NCBI GenBank assembly: GCA_017456965.1
Contig: JAFTIJ010000093.1
Location: 1-33,149 of the forward strand
Origin: Clostridia bacterium
GTDB lineage: Bacteria > Bacillota > Clostridia > Oscillospirales > CAG-272
Reading direction: 5' to 3'
Length of the DNA: 33,149 bases
Shown here: in pieces, positions 23,170 through 32,357 of the stretch
Layout: every line of letters starts with the position of its first letter
Position numbering within the stretch: position 1 is the first letter of the stretch
Position numbers and translations under genes: made by a program
The notes under the pieces: generated by a model
The model's database searches: none
Seen by the model: the letters and a program-made list of their open reading frames with translations, nothing else
What the model was told of the DNA's origin: nothing

Positions 23170-23655
23170 ATGACCAAAGCCATCATCGAAATGGAAAACG
23201 GCGGCACCATGACGCTGGAGCTCTATCCCGAGACCGCGCCCATCACCGTCGATAACTTTGTGAAGCTCGCCAAGAAGGGCTTCTATAACGGACTGATCTT
23301 CCACCGCGTCATCGCGGGCTTTATGATCCAGGGCGGCGACCCGACGGGTACGGGTATGGGCGGCCCCGGCTATCAGATCAAGGGTGAATTCGCCGCAAAC
23401 AACGTCAAAAACCCTCTGAAGCACACGCGCGGCGTGATCTCCATGGCACGCTCCATGATGCCCGACTCCGCAGGCTCTCAGTTCTTCATCATGCATCGGG
23501 ATGCTCCCCACCTTGACGGTCAGTACGCCGCCTTCGGCAAGCTCACCGACGGCTTCGACGTTCTCGACCGCATCGCAGGCGTACGCACCAACTTCAGAAA
23601 CGACAAGCCTCTGACCGAGCAGAAAATGAAATCCGTCACCATCGTCGAGGACTAA
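23170..23655 (+). CDS. Peptidyl-prolyl cis-trans isomerase, cyclophilin type
   Basis: Cyclophilins speed cis-trans isomerisation of proline peptide bonds during protein folding. The 161-residue protein is one cyclophilin domain with no signal peptide, so it is cytoplasmic. Active-site landmarks are present: FHRVIAGFMIQGGDP (catalytic Arg in FHR and Gln in MIQGGD), SMARSMMPDSAGSQFFIM, and LDGQYAAFGKL. AAAGGA lies before the ATG. Its own promoter lies upstream, and repeat copy 6 plus a strong terminator follow. Confidence 0.96.
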   Translation: MTKAIIEMENGGTMTLELYPETAPITVDNFVKLAKKGFYNGLIFHRVIAGFMIQGGDPTGTGMGGPGYQIKGEFAANNVKNPLKHTRGVISMARSMMPDSAGSQFFIMHRDAPHLDGQYAAFGKLTDGFDVLDRIAGVRTNFRNDKPLTEQKMKSVTIVED

Positions 23656-23656
23656 T

Positions 23657-23733
23657 GCGGGCAGTGCCCGCCTACCGTAGCACTCCGCATATCGGGACGC
23701 GGCAAAACGGCAAAGACGGGATATGCAATCGCC
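23657..23733 (+). repeat. Dispersed structured repeat, decayed copy 6
   Basis: The opening hairpin GCGGGC-AGT-GCCCGC is intact and CTACCGTAGC and CGGCAAAACGG still match the core. The closing GGCGAG and the CAATTTCCTAT box are lost. It begins 2 bases after the cyclophilin stop codon, so it is part of that mRNA's 3' end. Confidence 0.55.
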
Positions 23734-23743
23734 CAACAACATG

Positions 23744-23780
23744 AAAAATCGCGACAGCCATATTCGCTGTCGCGATTTTT
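23744..23780 (+). terminator. Terminator of cyclophilin gene
   Basis: A perfect 15-bp stem AAAAATCGCGACAGC/GCTGTCGCGATTTTT with a 7-base loop and a T run. The A run on the other side means it may also work for the leftward P-loop kinase gene. Confidence 0.88.
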
Positions 23781-23878
23781 TTCTGAGAGGAGACTACCCG
23801 ATGCCCCCGCCGTCTCACCGTGTCCGGGGAAACGCCAATTCATTGCGATACCCGTAGGAGCAAACTGCATTCGCCTGC

Positions 23879-24406
23879 CTACGACGGAGATTTGATGAAA
23901 TCATCGGTTCCTCGGGACGGGCATTCCGACAGGAATCGCTCCGCCTCTGCCCTGTCATGCAGGATCACGATCTCTCGCCCCTCGCCGTACGCCGAGAGGA
24001 GCGCAAGGATGCGCGGGCGCACCGTATCCGAAAAGGTGCGGATATACGAGAGAAACTCCTCGTCGTCCTCCGTTTCGATCCACGGCATATCCTCGCGCAC
24101 ACGCCCGCGGCGTGCGTAGATCCCCGCAAGGCAGACGTCCGTCCCGTAGTCGAGGAGGATCACGGTATCGCACGCCTCCATGCGCATCGGCATGGTCGAG
24201 ATATAGTTGCCGTCAAGGATCCAGCGCTCCCGCGCCGTCACCTCCGCAAGCCTCTCGCGAAAGATAGCGGAGCCGACCATCGTCTTGTCCGCGTTCCAAT
24301 ACATCCTGTCTAAATAGTAGAGCGGCAGACCCGTTTTCTCCCGAAGTGCGCGGGCAAACGTGCTTTTCCCCGCCCCGGGACAGCCGATCACGATCACTTT
24401 TTGCAT
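23879..24406 (-). CDS. P-loop nucleoside/nucleotide-kinase-like protein (FlaR/topology-modulation family)
   Basis: The 175-residue protein has an N-terminal Walker A GCPGAGKST (residues 8-16), then PLYYLDRMYWNAD and WILDGNYISTMPMRMEACDTVILLDY, the layout of the small AAA_18/FlaR group often annotated as adenylate kinase or DNA topology modulation protein. It is likely to phosphorylate a small molecule; the substrate is unknown. AGGAG lies 6 bases before the ATG at 24406. It is a single leftward gene between two rightward blocks. Confidence 0.8.
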   Translation of the reverse strand: MQKVIVIGCPGAGKSTFARALREKTGLPLYYLDRMYWNADKTMVGSAIFRERLAEVTARERWILDGNYISTMPMRMEACDTVILLDYGTDVCLAGIYARRGRVREDMPWIETEDDEEFLSYIRTFSDTVRPRILALLSAYGEGREIVILHDRAEAERFLSECPSRGTDDFIKSPS

Positions 24407-24579
24407 CGTATGCTCCTTTCTTGTCACTATGATTCCAAATTATATCATAAAACACGCACAAATATAAGAAAAAAACAAAAAATTTTGCAAAAAGGCATTC
24501 ATTTTTTGTGATTTTTCCTATATAATAGTATTATAATAGGAGTAAAATCCAATTTCTCGTCCATACGGAGGACAAGCTC

Positions 24580-26064
24580 ATGAAGCAGTATATTCTTGCC
24601 CTCGATGAGGGTACGACAAGCGCACGCGCGATCTTATTTGACAGGGAAGGCAGAATCGTCGCCAAGGCGCAGAAGGAATTCACACAGTATTATCCCGCAC
24701 AGGGCTACGTAGAGCACGACGCCACGGAGATCTACGCCTCGCAGTATGCAACCATGACGGAGGCGGTGATCACGGCGGGTATCTCCCCCGAGGAGATCGC
24801 CGCCGTTGGCATCACCAACCAGCGCGAGACCACCGTCGTATGGAACAAAACGACGGGCAAGCCGATCTGCCGCGCCATTGTATGGCAATGCCGCCGCACG
24901 GCATCGCTCTGCGAGGAGCTGCGCGCGGGCGGTCACGCCGACACGATCCGCAGGATCTGCGGTCTGCCCATCGACGCCTACTTCTCGGGCACGAAGCTTG
25001 CGTGGATCCTCGACCACGTGGAGGGCGCAAGAGAGATGGCGGAGGCAGGCGAGCTTCTTTTCGGCACGATCGACACGTGGCTGATCTGGAAGCTGACGGA
25101 CGGCAAGGTACACGCCACCGACCTCACCAACGCCTCGCGCACGATGCTCTTCAATATCCATACGCTTGATTGGGACGACACCATGCTCACTCTTTTGAGG
25201 ATACCGCGCTCCATGCTCCCCGAGGTCAAATACAGCGCCGACGACTACGGCACGCTGAATCTGCTCGGGCATGAGATCCCGATCCGAGGTGTCGCAGGTG
25301 ACCAGCAGGCGGCGCTCTTCGGGCAGACCTGCTTTGAAAAGGGCGACGCGAAAAACACCTACGGCACGGGATGCTTTCTCCTGATGAATACGGGCGAGAC
25401 CCCCTACGTTGACGAGACGCTCGTCACCACGCTTGCCGCAACGGAAAAGGGGCACGCCGTACAGTACGCCCTTGAGGGAAGCGTATTCGTCGGCGGTGCC
25501 GTGATCGGATGGCTGAGAGACGAGCTCGGTCTGATCCGTGACGCCGCAGACTCCGCCTATTTTGCGGAGAAGCTTACCGACAACGGCGGCGTCTACGTCG
25601 TACCCGCCTTCACGGGTCTCGGCGCACCCTATTGGGATATGTACGCGCGCGGTGCGATCCTCGGGCTCACCAGAGGTAGCGGCCGAAATCATATCATCCG
25701 CGCGGCACTGGAGTCCATCGCCTATCAGACCGAGGATATCCTCTCCGTGATGAAAACAGCCTCCGAGACGCCCATCACGTCCCTACGCGTGGACGGCGGC
25801 GCCTCCAGAAACCGATTCCTGATGCAATTCCAGGCCGATATCTCCGACACGACCGTCAAACGCGCCACGCAAACGGAGGCGACGGCGCTCGGCGCCGCCT
25901 ACCTCGCGGGGCTCTCCGTCGGTCTCTGGCAGAGCCGTGACGAGCTCCGCTCGTCGCAGGACGGCGCTACCTTCGCACCCACCATGAGCGCCGACGAGAG
26001 AGCGCTCTTGCTTGACGGCTGGCACCGCGCCGTCGAACGGGCATCGGCATGGGAAATGAAATGA
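24580..26064 (+). CDS. glpK: Glycerol kinase
   Basis: GlpK phosphorylates glycerol to sn-glycerol-3-phosphate using ATP. The 494-residue FGGY-family protein has the N-terminal phosphate loop [16 protein letters not shown] (most relatives have DQGTTS), [34 protein letters not shown] and the C-terminal FGGY signature region [18 protein letters not shown] followed by [15 protein letters not shown] lies 8 bases before the ATG. No glycerol facilitator or glycerol-3-phosphate dehydrogenase gene is in this window. The next gene, a lipase-like hydrolase 13 bp downstream, could supply glycerol. TATAAT-like boxes at 24521 and 24532 lack good -35 partners, so the promoter is uncertain. Confidence 0.96.
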   Translation: MKQYILALDEGTTSARAILFDREGRIVAKAQKEFTQYYPAQGYVEHDATEIYASQYATMTEAVITAGISPEEIAAVGITNQRETTVVWNKTTGKPICRAIVWQCRRTASLCEELRAGGHADTIRRICGLPIDAYFSGTKLAWILDHVEGAREMAEAGELLFGTIDTWLIWKLTDGKVHATDLTNASRTMLFNIHTLDWDDTMLTLLRIPRSMLPEVKYSADDYGTLNLLGHEIPIRGVAGDQQAALFGQTCFEKGDAKNTYGTGCFLLMNTGETPYVDETLVTTLAATEKGHAVQYALEGSVFVGGAVIGWLRDELGLIRDAADSAYFAEKLTDNGGVYVVPAFTGLGAPYWDMYARGAILGLTRGSGRNHIIRAALESIAYQTEDILSVMKTASETPITSLRVDGGASRNRFLMQFQADISDTTVKRATQTEATALGAAYLAGLSVGLWQSRDELRSSQDGATFAPTMSADERALLLDGWHRAVERASAWEMK

Positions 26065-26077
26065 AAGGAGACCACCT

Positions 26078-27025
26078 ATGCAGATCATAAAAAAAGAAGT
26101 CATCTCCAACGACGGCGAGCACACCCTGCGCGGCGTGCTGTACCTGCCGAGCGGTAAGATCCGAGGCGCGCTGCAGATCGCGCACGGCATGAAGGAGCAT
26201 ATCGGCAGATATCATCACTTCATGCTCACCGTTGCCGACGCGGGCTTTGCCGTCTTCGGTCACGATCACCTCGGGCACGGTATGACGATCGAATCCGACG
26301 ACGACGTCGGCTTCTTCGCAGAGGAGGACGGCTGGCGTACCGTATCGCACGACATCTACACCTTCGCAAGAGAGATCATGTCCTCGCTCCCCGCAAAGAC
26401 CCCGCTGATCCTCCTCGGACACAGCATGGGCTCCTTCCTCGCCCGCGCGGCGGTCGTTATGCACCCCGATTACTACGACGCACTCGTCATTATGGGTACG
26501 GGCGGTCCCAATCCCGCCTCCTCGGCAGGGCTGATGCTCACGAGCGCCCTCATCAAAAAATACGGCGAGCACTACATCTCGGATCTTGCAAGCAATCTGA
26601 TCTTCTCGGGCTATAACAAGCGCACGGGCAGTGACAAGGAGTACGCGTGGCTCACGCACGACGAGGAGATGCTCGCGCGTCACGACAGCGATCCGCTCTG
26701 CCTCTTCCCCTTCACGGTATCCGCCATCCACGACCTGATCGCCGTACAGAAGGCGGTCAACAAGGAGGAGTGGTTCCGCCTGATCGACCACAAGCTCCCC
26801 ATCCTGATCGTATCGGGCGAGCAGGACCCCGTAGGCGCCTACGGCAAGGGCGTCAAGGCGGTATACGAGGGTCTGCGCCGTCACGGCTCGATCCACGTCG
26901 CCATGAAGCTTTACGCCAATATGCGTCACGAGATCTTAAACGAGGTCGGCCGTGAGATCGTATATCTGGATATCACGGAATTTCTCAACATGGTTGCCGA
27001 CGGATTTTTCCGCGAAGAAAAATAA
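26078..27025 (+). CDS. Alpha/beta hydrolase, monoacylglycerol-lipase-like (Hydrolase_4)
   Basis: This is a 315-residue cytoplasmic alpha/beta hydrolase without a signal peptide. The triad is visible: nucleophile Ser116 in GHSMGS, Asp250 in SGEQDPVG, His284 in ANMRHEIL. IAHGMKEHIGRY (oxyanion region) and FGHDHLGHG are the hallmarks of the monoacylglycerol lipase/lysophospholipase branch, which releases a fatty acid and glycerol or a glycerol head group. The gene starts 13 bp after glpK with AAAGGAG upstream, so they are one operon; this context supports an acylglycerol substrate. The exact substrate is inferred. Confidence 0.88.
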   Translation: MQIIKKEVISNDGEHTLRGVLYLPSGKIRGALQIAHGMKEHIGRYHHFMLTVADAGFAVFGHDHLGHGMTIESDDDVGFFAEEDGWRTVSHDIYTFAREIMSSLPAKTPLILLGHSMGSFLARAAVVMHPDYYDALVIMGTGGPNPASSAGLMLTSALIKKYGEHYISDLASNLIFSGYNKRTGSDKEYAWLTHDEEMLARHDSDPLCLFPFTVSAIHDLIAVQKAVNKEEWFRLIDHKLPILIVSGEQDPVGAYGKGVKAVYEGLRRHGSIHVAMKLYANMRHEILNEVGREIVYLDITEFLNMVADGFFREEK

Positions 27026-27108
27026 TTCCTTAAAAATTTTGATTTTTTTGTCCCCTTTTGCTTTTCTGATTCGTTATACATATAAGAAATATCAGGAGAT
27101 TACGATTT

Positions 27109-28092
27109 ATGAACAGTTATAAAATCATCACCGACTTTTGCTCCGACCTGACTCCCGAGCTTGCGGAAAAACTCGACGTTGAAGTGATCCCCATGGAGGT
27201 CGTTCTCGAAGGCGAGGAGCCTCGTCCCGGAAACGAGATCGACGTCTCCGAGTTTTACGCAAAGCTGCGCGCCAAGAAAAGCGCACAGACCTCCGCCGCC
27301 AATCTCGACGCATTTTTAAATACGTTTGAAAAATATCTCGCCGCAGGCGAGGACATCGTCTATATCGGTATCTCCGCAGGCCTCAGCTGCACCTTCGCCT
27401 CCGCGAAGCTTGCCGCACAGGAGCTGTGCGAAAAGTACCGCGGCAGAAAGATCTATCTCATCAACTCCCGAAGCGGCTCGATCGGTGAGGGTCTCGCCGT
27501 TTATCTCGCAGTCGAAAAGAAGCGGGAGGGCTGCACCGCGCAGGAGACCTACGCGTATCTCAAGGATATCTGTCGACGCCTGCACTCCGAGTTCACGCTC
27601 AACGACCTCTTCTTCTTAAAGCGCGGCGGCAGACTCAGCACGGCGACCGCCGTCATCGGCTCCATGCTCGCACTCAAGCCCCTCATCGGTGTAAACGAAA
27701 AGGATAAGCTGGAAGTCCTCGGCAAAGCAAGAGGACGCAAAAACGCACTGCTCTCTCTCGTAGCCTCCCTTGAAAAATATGTGGACGACCCCACGGACAG
27801 CACCATTGCCATCGGTCACAGCGACTGTCTGGAGGACGCCATCAACCTCGAAATGATGATCCGCGCCAAATGGGACGTCAAGGAGATCCTCGTCGCCGAC
27901 ATCGGTCCCGCCATGGGCGCGCACTGCGGTCCCGACACCGTAGCGATCTTCTTTGTAAAATCCAAGCGTGACGACCTGCCCGAGGAAACCCCCTCCGAGG
28001 AGATCATCTTCGATAGCCCCGAGCTCGAACTCGACACGGACGACACCGTAAATACCGAGGAACCCGCGTCCACGGACACTACAGAAATCTAA
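27109..28092 (+). CDS. DegV-family fatty-acid-binding protein (FakB-like)
   Basis: DegV/FakB proteins carry a fatty acid in a buried pocket and present it to the kinase FakA. This 327-residue protein has the DegV fold: KIITDFCSDL at the start, SAQTSAANLDAFLNTFE (the conserved T-S motif region), IGISAGLSCTFASAKLA and RGGRLSTATAVIGSMLALKPLIG. After about residue 280 it has an acidic C-terminal tail (many Asp, Glu and Thr) that is not part of the DegV domain and is probably disordered. AGGAG lies 10 bases before the ATG. The fakA gene follows after 41 bp, which supports the FakB assignment. Confidence 0.88.
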   Translation: MNSYKIITDFCSDLTPELAEKLDVEVIPMEVVLEGEEPRPGNEIDVSEFYAKLRAKKSAQTSAANLDAFLNTFEKYLAAGEDIVYIGISAGLSCTFASAKLAAQELCEKYRGRKIYLINSRSGSIGEGLAVYLAVEKKREGCTAQETYAYLKDICRRLHSEFTLNDLFFLKRGGRLSTATAVIGSMLALKPLIGVNEKDKLEVLGKARGRKNALLSLVASLEKYVDDPTDSTIAIGHSDCLEDAINLEMMIRAKWDVKEILVADIGPAMGAHCGPDTVAIFFVKSKRDDLPEETPSEEIIFDSPELELDTDDTVNTEEPASTDTTEI

Positions 28093-28133
28093 CGCACATT
28101 CATTGAACTTATTTTGAAAGGATTCTCGTTGTT

Positions 28134-29777
28134 ATGACAGAAATTGCGAATCTCGGCGGAAAAGCCCTCCATGAAGTGCTGATCTCCGCGGCCAACAGCC
28201 TTGAAAACAATAAAACAAAAATCAACGATCTGAACGTGTTCCCTGTTCCCGACGGCGACACGGGCACCAATATGGGTCTCACCATCGGCGCAGTCCGCGA
28301 GGTCAAGCTTGCAGACGAGACCGTTTCCGACTGCGCGTCGAAGGCGGCAAGCGCCATCCTCCGCTCCGCAAGAGGCAACTCCGGTGCGATCCTCGCGCTC
28401 TTCTTCCGTGGCTTCTCCAAGGCCGTCAAGGGCATGGAGACCGCTGACGTCGACGCGCTCGTCAACGCCTTCGCACTGGGCAAGGAGGAGGCTTACAAGG
28501 CAGTTATGAATCCTGCCGAGGGCACGATCCTCACCGTTATCCGCAGATGTGCGGAGGACGCTCCCGCCCACAAAGACGAATGTGGCGGCGACCTTGTCAA
28601 ATTCTTTACCAAGATCCTGAGTACTGCGGAAAAGACGCTGGAGCAGACCCCCGAGATGCTCCCCATCCTCAAGGAGGCACACGTCGTCGACGCAGGCGGC
28701 GCGGGCTTTGTCATGATCCTGCGCGGCATCCTCGCGGCACTTCGCGGTACGCCCGTCGAGTCTGCGGAGCAGACCGAGGTCATCGAGGAAAAGGCGGAAT
28801 TCTCCGACTTCGACACCGAGGATATCAAGTTCAGCTACTGCACCGAGTTCATCGTTGAAAAGAGCGAGAAATATCTCGGTGAGGACACGGCGTCCGCTCT
28901 CTATGAGAGAATCGCCGATATCGGCGACAGCATCGTATTCGTTGACGCCGAGGACATCGTCAAGGTCCACATCCATACCAATCACCCCGGCGCGGTTCTC
29001 GAAGCCGCTCTGCTCTTCGGTATGTTTGCCATGGTCAAGATCGAGAATATGAAGAAGCAGCACTCCTCTCTCACCACCGAGACCAAGGAGGAGGAGCCCG
29101 AGGTCAAGATCGCCGAGCCCACCAAAAGGTACGGCTTTGTTTCCGTCTGCATGGGCGACGGCATCCGCGATATGTTCCGCGACTTTAACGTTGACGAGAT
29201 CGTATTCGGCGGTCAGACCATGAACCCCAGCATGCAGGATATCCTGGACGCTGTCAACAAAACCCCCGCAGAGACCGTCTACGTTCTGCCGAATAACAAG
29301 AACATCGACATGGTTGCCATGCAGGCAGCCGAGGTCTCCACTGAAAAGAATGTCATCGTCATTCACACGAAGAGCGTACCCGAAGGGATCTCCGCGCTTC
29401 TGAGTTTCGACGAAAATGTTACTCCCGACGAAAATACTGAGGCAATGTCTGAGGCCATCAGTCTCGTCAAATCCCTCTCCGTCACCCACGCGGTAAGAGA
29501 TGCCTGCATTGATGGCATCGCCGTCCGCTCCGGTCAGGCGATGGGTATGCTCGGCGGCAAGATCCGTACGGTAGGCAATACCTCCGAGGAAGCTGTCCGC
29601 AAGATGCTCCCCATCATGAAGGATGCATCCTACATTACCATCTTCTACGGCGAAGAGGTATCCGAGTGGGAAGCAGGAAAAGTGGAGAACATGATCACCG
29701 AAGCCGCGACTGACGCCGAAGTGGTTCTCGCCCGCGGCGGTCAGCCTCTCTACGATTACATCATTTCCGTAGAATGA
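28134..29777 (+). CDS. fakA: Fatty acid kinase catalytic subunit FakA (DAK2/YloV family)
   Basis: FakA phosphorylates FakB-bound fatty acid to acyl-phosphate, which PlsX and PlsY feed into phospholipid synthesis. The 547-residue length is standard. The N-terminal DAK2/DhaL nucleotide domain shows NVFPVPDGDTGTNM (metal-binding aspartates) and ARGNSGAILALFFRGF. Later come the middle domain and the C-terminal DegV-like part with FGGQTMNPSMQDILDAV and VYVLPNNKNI. GAAAGGA precedes the ATG. The pairing with a DegV gene immediately upstream matches FakA/FakB. A strong terminator follows. Confidence 0.93.
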   Translation: MTEIANLGGKALHEVLISAANSLENNKTKINDLNVFPVPDGDTGTNMGLTIGAVREVKLADETVSDCASKAASAILRSARGNSGAILALFFRGFSKAVKGMETADVDALVNAFALGKEEAYKAVMNPAEGTILTVIRRCAEDAPAHKDECGGDLVKFFTKILSTAEKTLEQTPEMLPILKEAHVVDAGGAGFVMILRGILAALRGTPVESAEQTEVIEEKAEFSDFDTEDIKFSYCTEFIVEKSEKYLGEDTASALYERIADIGDSIVFVDAEDIVKVHIHTNHPGAVLEAALLFGMFAMVKIENMKKQHSSLTTETKEEEPEVKIAEPTKRYGFVSVCMGDGIRDMFRDFNVDEIVFGGQTMNPSMQDILDAVNKTPAETVYVLPNNKNIDMVAMQAAEVSTEKNVIVIHTKSVPEGISALLSFDENVTPDENTEAMSEAISLVKSLSVTHAVRDACIDGIAVRSGQAMGMLGGKIRTVGNTSEEAVRKMLPIMKDASYITIFYGEEVSEWEAGKVENMITEAATDAEVVLARGGQPLYDYIISVE

Positions 29778-29800
29778 CGACATAATCTCCCCATAATATG

Positions 29801-29845
29801 AAAATATCGCACGGGTTTCCTCCTTTCCCGTGCGATATTTTTTTG
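29801..29845 (+). terminator. Terminator of fakA
   Basis: A perfect 15-bp stem AAAATATCGCACGGG/CCCGTGCGATATTTT with an 11-base loop, followed by TTTT, 23 bases past the stop. Confidence 0.9.
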
Positions 29846-29905
29846 CTTTCATTTACTCCTGTTATCAAAACTCACCGTCAAAGCCCACGTTCTCACCCCG
29901 CGCCA

Positions 29906-29956
29906 TCATCCTCGAACGAAGCGCAAGCGAAGTGAAGGCACTGCGTTCGAGGATGA
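29906..29956. repeat. Inverted repeat, small palindromic element
   Basis: TCATCCTCGAACG and CGTTCGAGGATGA are perfect 13-bp arms around 25 bases. The right arm also occurs at 216-230, so this is a dispersed repeat family with a full and a half copy in the window. Confidence 0.75.
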
Positions 29957-30008
29957 CAAGCGCAGAGCGTGTGCGGCGGTAGAAGGCTTACGGGCATTTC
30001 CGCCGCGC

Positions 30009-30929
30009 TCAAACGTCCCCAAGATATTTTGCCGCCGCTCGCGCGAGCTTCGGACGATAACGGTCGCCGTACAGGATCACGTGACCGATCCACTGATTGA
30101 TCTCCCAGAGATCTGCCCGCTCCTCAAAGCCGTCCTCTATGGGCAGTACCTCCCGATACGCGTCAAAGAAATAATCGGGGACGGGACAGAAAAAGTCCAC
30201 CGTCGTGAGGTCGATCTCCCGATTGCCGTAATACAGACTGCAGTCGATCAGCACGAGCTCCCGCCCGTCATACAGCAAATTCCCCACCCACGGGTCACCG
30301 TGCAGAAGCGAGAAGGTCTTTGGCTCGGGGCAGACCTCGGGCAAGCGCGCGATCAGCCTCTCGATCAGATCGCAATCCTTCTCCGTCAGCTTTCCCCATG
30401 AGAGCCCGATCTTCATCGTATCGCGCAGACGGCACTCACCGTAGAACGCACGCCATGTCTGCCGCCTGCTGTTATCCTGACGGAATATCCCCAGATATGT
30501 GGAAAAGTCAAAGCCGCAGGCATCGCTCGTCACGCCGTGAAGCGCGGCAAGCCCCTGCCCCATCCTCGCCCAGTCCTCCTTGGACGTGGGCTTTTTTGCA
30601 TCTATGACCTCCAGGATCAGAAGCGCCGTCTCCTGCTCGTATAAGACACCGATCACACGGGGCGACCTCACGGGAGAGTGCACGCGGATATAGTCGAGTC
30701 CCCTCGCCTCCGCGCGGAACTGCTCCTCGGAAAAGGGATTCGTTCCCGCCTTCACAAATACGCAAAACGGCGTCTGCAAAAGCCCCAGCGTCCCCTCGTA
30801 GAACGCCGCCTCGTGCATTGCGCTCTCCGTATTTTTTCGGATATTCGTCACCGTAAAGCGCTCACCCGTATACGCCGTGACCGCGCGCGCCACCGCCGCG
30901 TCAAAACGCCCTCTCGTCAAAACCTCCAT
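30009..30929 (-). CDS. Fructosamine/ketosamine-3-kinase-like protein
   Basis: The 306-residue protein has the aminoglycoside-phosphotransferase-like fold of fructosamine kinases. The catalytic loop is LLHGDPWVGNLL (His210, Asp212), followed by VLIDCSLYYGNREIDLTTVDFF (Asp229, metal ligand), the characteristic fructosamine-kinase tail pattern. Such enzymes phosphorylate sugar groups on glycated amines, leading to deglycation; the substrate here is inferred. AAGGAG lies 7 bases before the ATG at 30929. A perfectly spaced promoter lies upstream and the gene is apparently monocistronic. Confidence 0.83.
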   Translation of the reverse strand: MEVLTRGRFDAAVARAVTAYTGERFTVTNIRKNTESAMHEAAFYEGTLGLLQTPFCVFVKAGTNPFSEEQFRAEARGLDYIRVHSPVRSPRVIGVLYEQETALLILEVIDAKKPTSKEDWARMGQGLAALHGVTSDACGFDFSTYLGIFRQDNSRRQTWRAFYGECRLRDTMKIGLSWGKLTEKDCDLIERLIARLPEVCPEPKTFSLLHGDPWVGNLLYDGRELVLIDCSLYYGNREIDLTTVDFFCPVPDYFFDAYREVLPIEDGFEERADLWEINQWIGHVILYGDRYRPKLARAAAKYLGDV

Positions 30930-30960
30930 ACCGTCTCTCCTTTGATGCTTTTTTACATAC

Positions 30961-30989
30961 AGTATAGCCTCTCCGCGGCAAAAAGTCAA
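30961..30989 (-). promoter_or_regulatory. Promoter of the fructosamine-kinase-like gene
   Basis: Read leftward, TTGACT, 17 bases, TATACT, ending about 32 bases before the gene start. Confidence 0.75.
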
Positions 30990-31049
30990 GACAGTACCCA
31001 TCGAGTGCAGGGCAACACTTGCTTTTGTTATCGCGTCTTCATAAAACGA

Positions 31050-32357
31050 TCACCCAACGCGTGTGGTCTCTGCGGCGGGCATCACGTACACGCGCTCGGT
31101 CGTTTCCTCCACGGTGCCGCCCGGCACGATCGGGCGTACGGCATCCGAGGTGCTCGGCACCGTCTCGGTGGGGCGGTGCGGCGGCTTTGCCGTCGAGGTC
31201 TCAGTGGGGCGGTACGGTGCGGCGGCGGTCGTCTCGGGGCGCTCCGTCTCCGTCCCAAGCTCGGGGCTACCGACGGGCTCGGTCTCGGGCGGCTCCTCAA
31301 AAAACGGCGCATCCGCGTCGTAGATCACGATCTGTCCATCCTCCCCCGCCACGCGGGTCGCCGCCTCGATGATGCTCTGTGCCGACGCCTCCCCGATCTC
31401 AAAGAAGCGCAGGGCGCCGCCAATATTCGTCATGAGATATCCATCCCTAAAAACGCGAATGCCCTGTGAGGGGAAACGGATCAGTCTGCCGTGAGAGGCA
31501 TTGATGCCGATACCCTCCAAGCTCTCACAGCGCTGTGCAAACGCCTCGTAAGTGAGGCTCGGGCCGTCAGCCTGAAGAATGCGGTATTTCACTGTATCGG
31601 TAACGGGATGCATCTGCTGCAAAGTCTCGCTCTTATCCGCATAAGAGTAGTTTACTATGATTCCACCCCCGACATAGAGCTGCTCCTCCAGAGAATACGC
31701 CTCTCTAAACGCGGCAAAGCTCTCAAACCTCACATCGGGATTGATATAGAGAACGTAGCTTCCCTTCCCGTCGCCGTACTCCACACACACGGCACACGCA
31801 GGATCGACGTCCTTGATCGCATACAGGGATGCATCCACGGTATTTCCCTCCTCATCTGCCATAGAAACGTCGGAAATAAAATCTCCGACGTGTGTGAGCG
31901 ACACACCGACGCCTTGCAGACGAACGTAAGTCTCGTAGCAGCCTGTCGCGTAGGGATACAGACTGTAATGCGTGAGCTTCACGTCCGTATCCGTCGACGT
32001 CCCGTACGGATAATATATCTCCTGATGTGTGCGGCCGTCATTGCTCGCGGCATTGCCTGCCCCCGAGGAGGTCGTCGTGGCCGATATCGCATCCGATCTC
32101 AGCACAAAGAGCCCACACGCCTTATCCCAGACGTAAAGCTCCTGCTCCGGGGCAAACGTCGGCGGCAGAACGGGATCGCTCCCACCGAAATCGCCAAACG
32201 CCATCGTCACGATACCGACAGCCAGCGCGAGGCTTGCCGCGATCGCCATGACGCGCTTTGCAAGGCGCGGGCGGAAGCAAGCGGTCTCCGCCTCCTCCAG
32301 AAAGCGCTCGTCGAGCGCATCCATCATTTCCAATGCTTTTTTATTCTTCTTCAACAT
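31050..32357 (-). CDS. Membrane-anchored probable anti-sigma factor with large extracellular part
   Basis: This 435-residue protein has a short cytosolic start (MLKKNKKALEMMDALDERFLEEAE), one membrane helix at about residues 35-53 and a large outside domain of no family I recognise. The outside part ends in a proline/threonine/glutamate-rich tail with near-repeats (PYRPTET, PHRPTET), typical of wall-spanning spacers. No zinc anti-sigma HxxxCxxC motif is present. The start at 32357 lies inside the sigma-factor gene (17-base overlap) with GGAGG close upstream, so translation is coupled. That position makes an anti-sigma or sensor role likely; sequence alone does not prove it. Confidence 0.7.
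   Translation of the reverse strand: MLKKNKKALEMMDALDERFLEEAETACFRPRLAKRVMAIAASLALAVGIVTMAFGDFGGSDPVLPPTFAPEQELYVWDKACGLFVLRSDAISATTTSSGAGNAASNDGRTHQEIYYPYGTSTDTDVKLTHYSLYPYATGCYETYVRLQGVGVSLTHVGDFISDVSMADEEGNTVDASLYAIKDVDPACAVCVEYGDGKGSYVLYINPDVRFESFAAFREAYSLEEQLYVGGGIIVNYSYADKSETLQQMHPVTDTVKYRILQADGPSLTYEAFAQRCESLEGIGINASHGRLIRFPSQGIRVFRDGYLMTNIGGALRFFEIGEASAQSIIEAATRVAGEDGQIVIYDADAPFFEEPPETEPVGSPELGTETERPETTAAAPYRPTETSTAKPPHRPTETVPSTSDAVRPIVPGGTVEETTERVYVMPAAETTRVG

Noticed and set aside
24498-24537. Clear glpK promoter
   Set aside because: Two TATAAT boxes exist (24521 and 24532), but no acceptable -35 lies at 16-18 bases, and the region is very AT-rich, so I did not call it.
28089-29852. 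587-codon open frame opposite fakA
   Set aside because: Antisense shadow of fakA with no family similarity; a strong fakA terminator lies inside its beginning.
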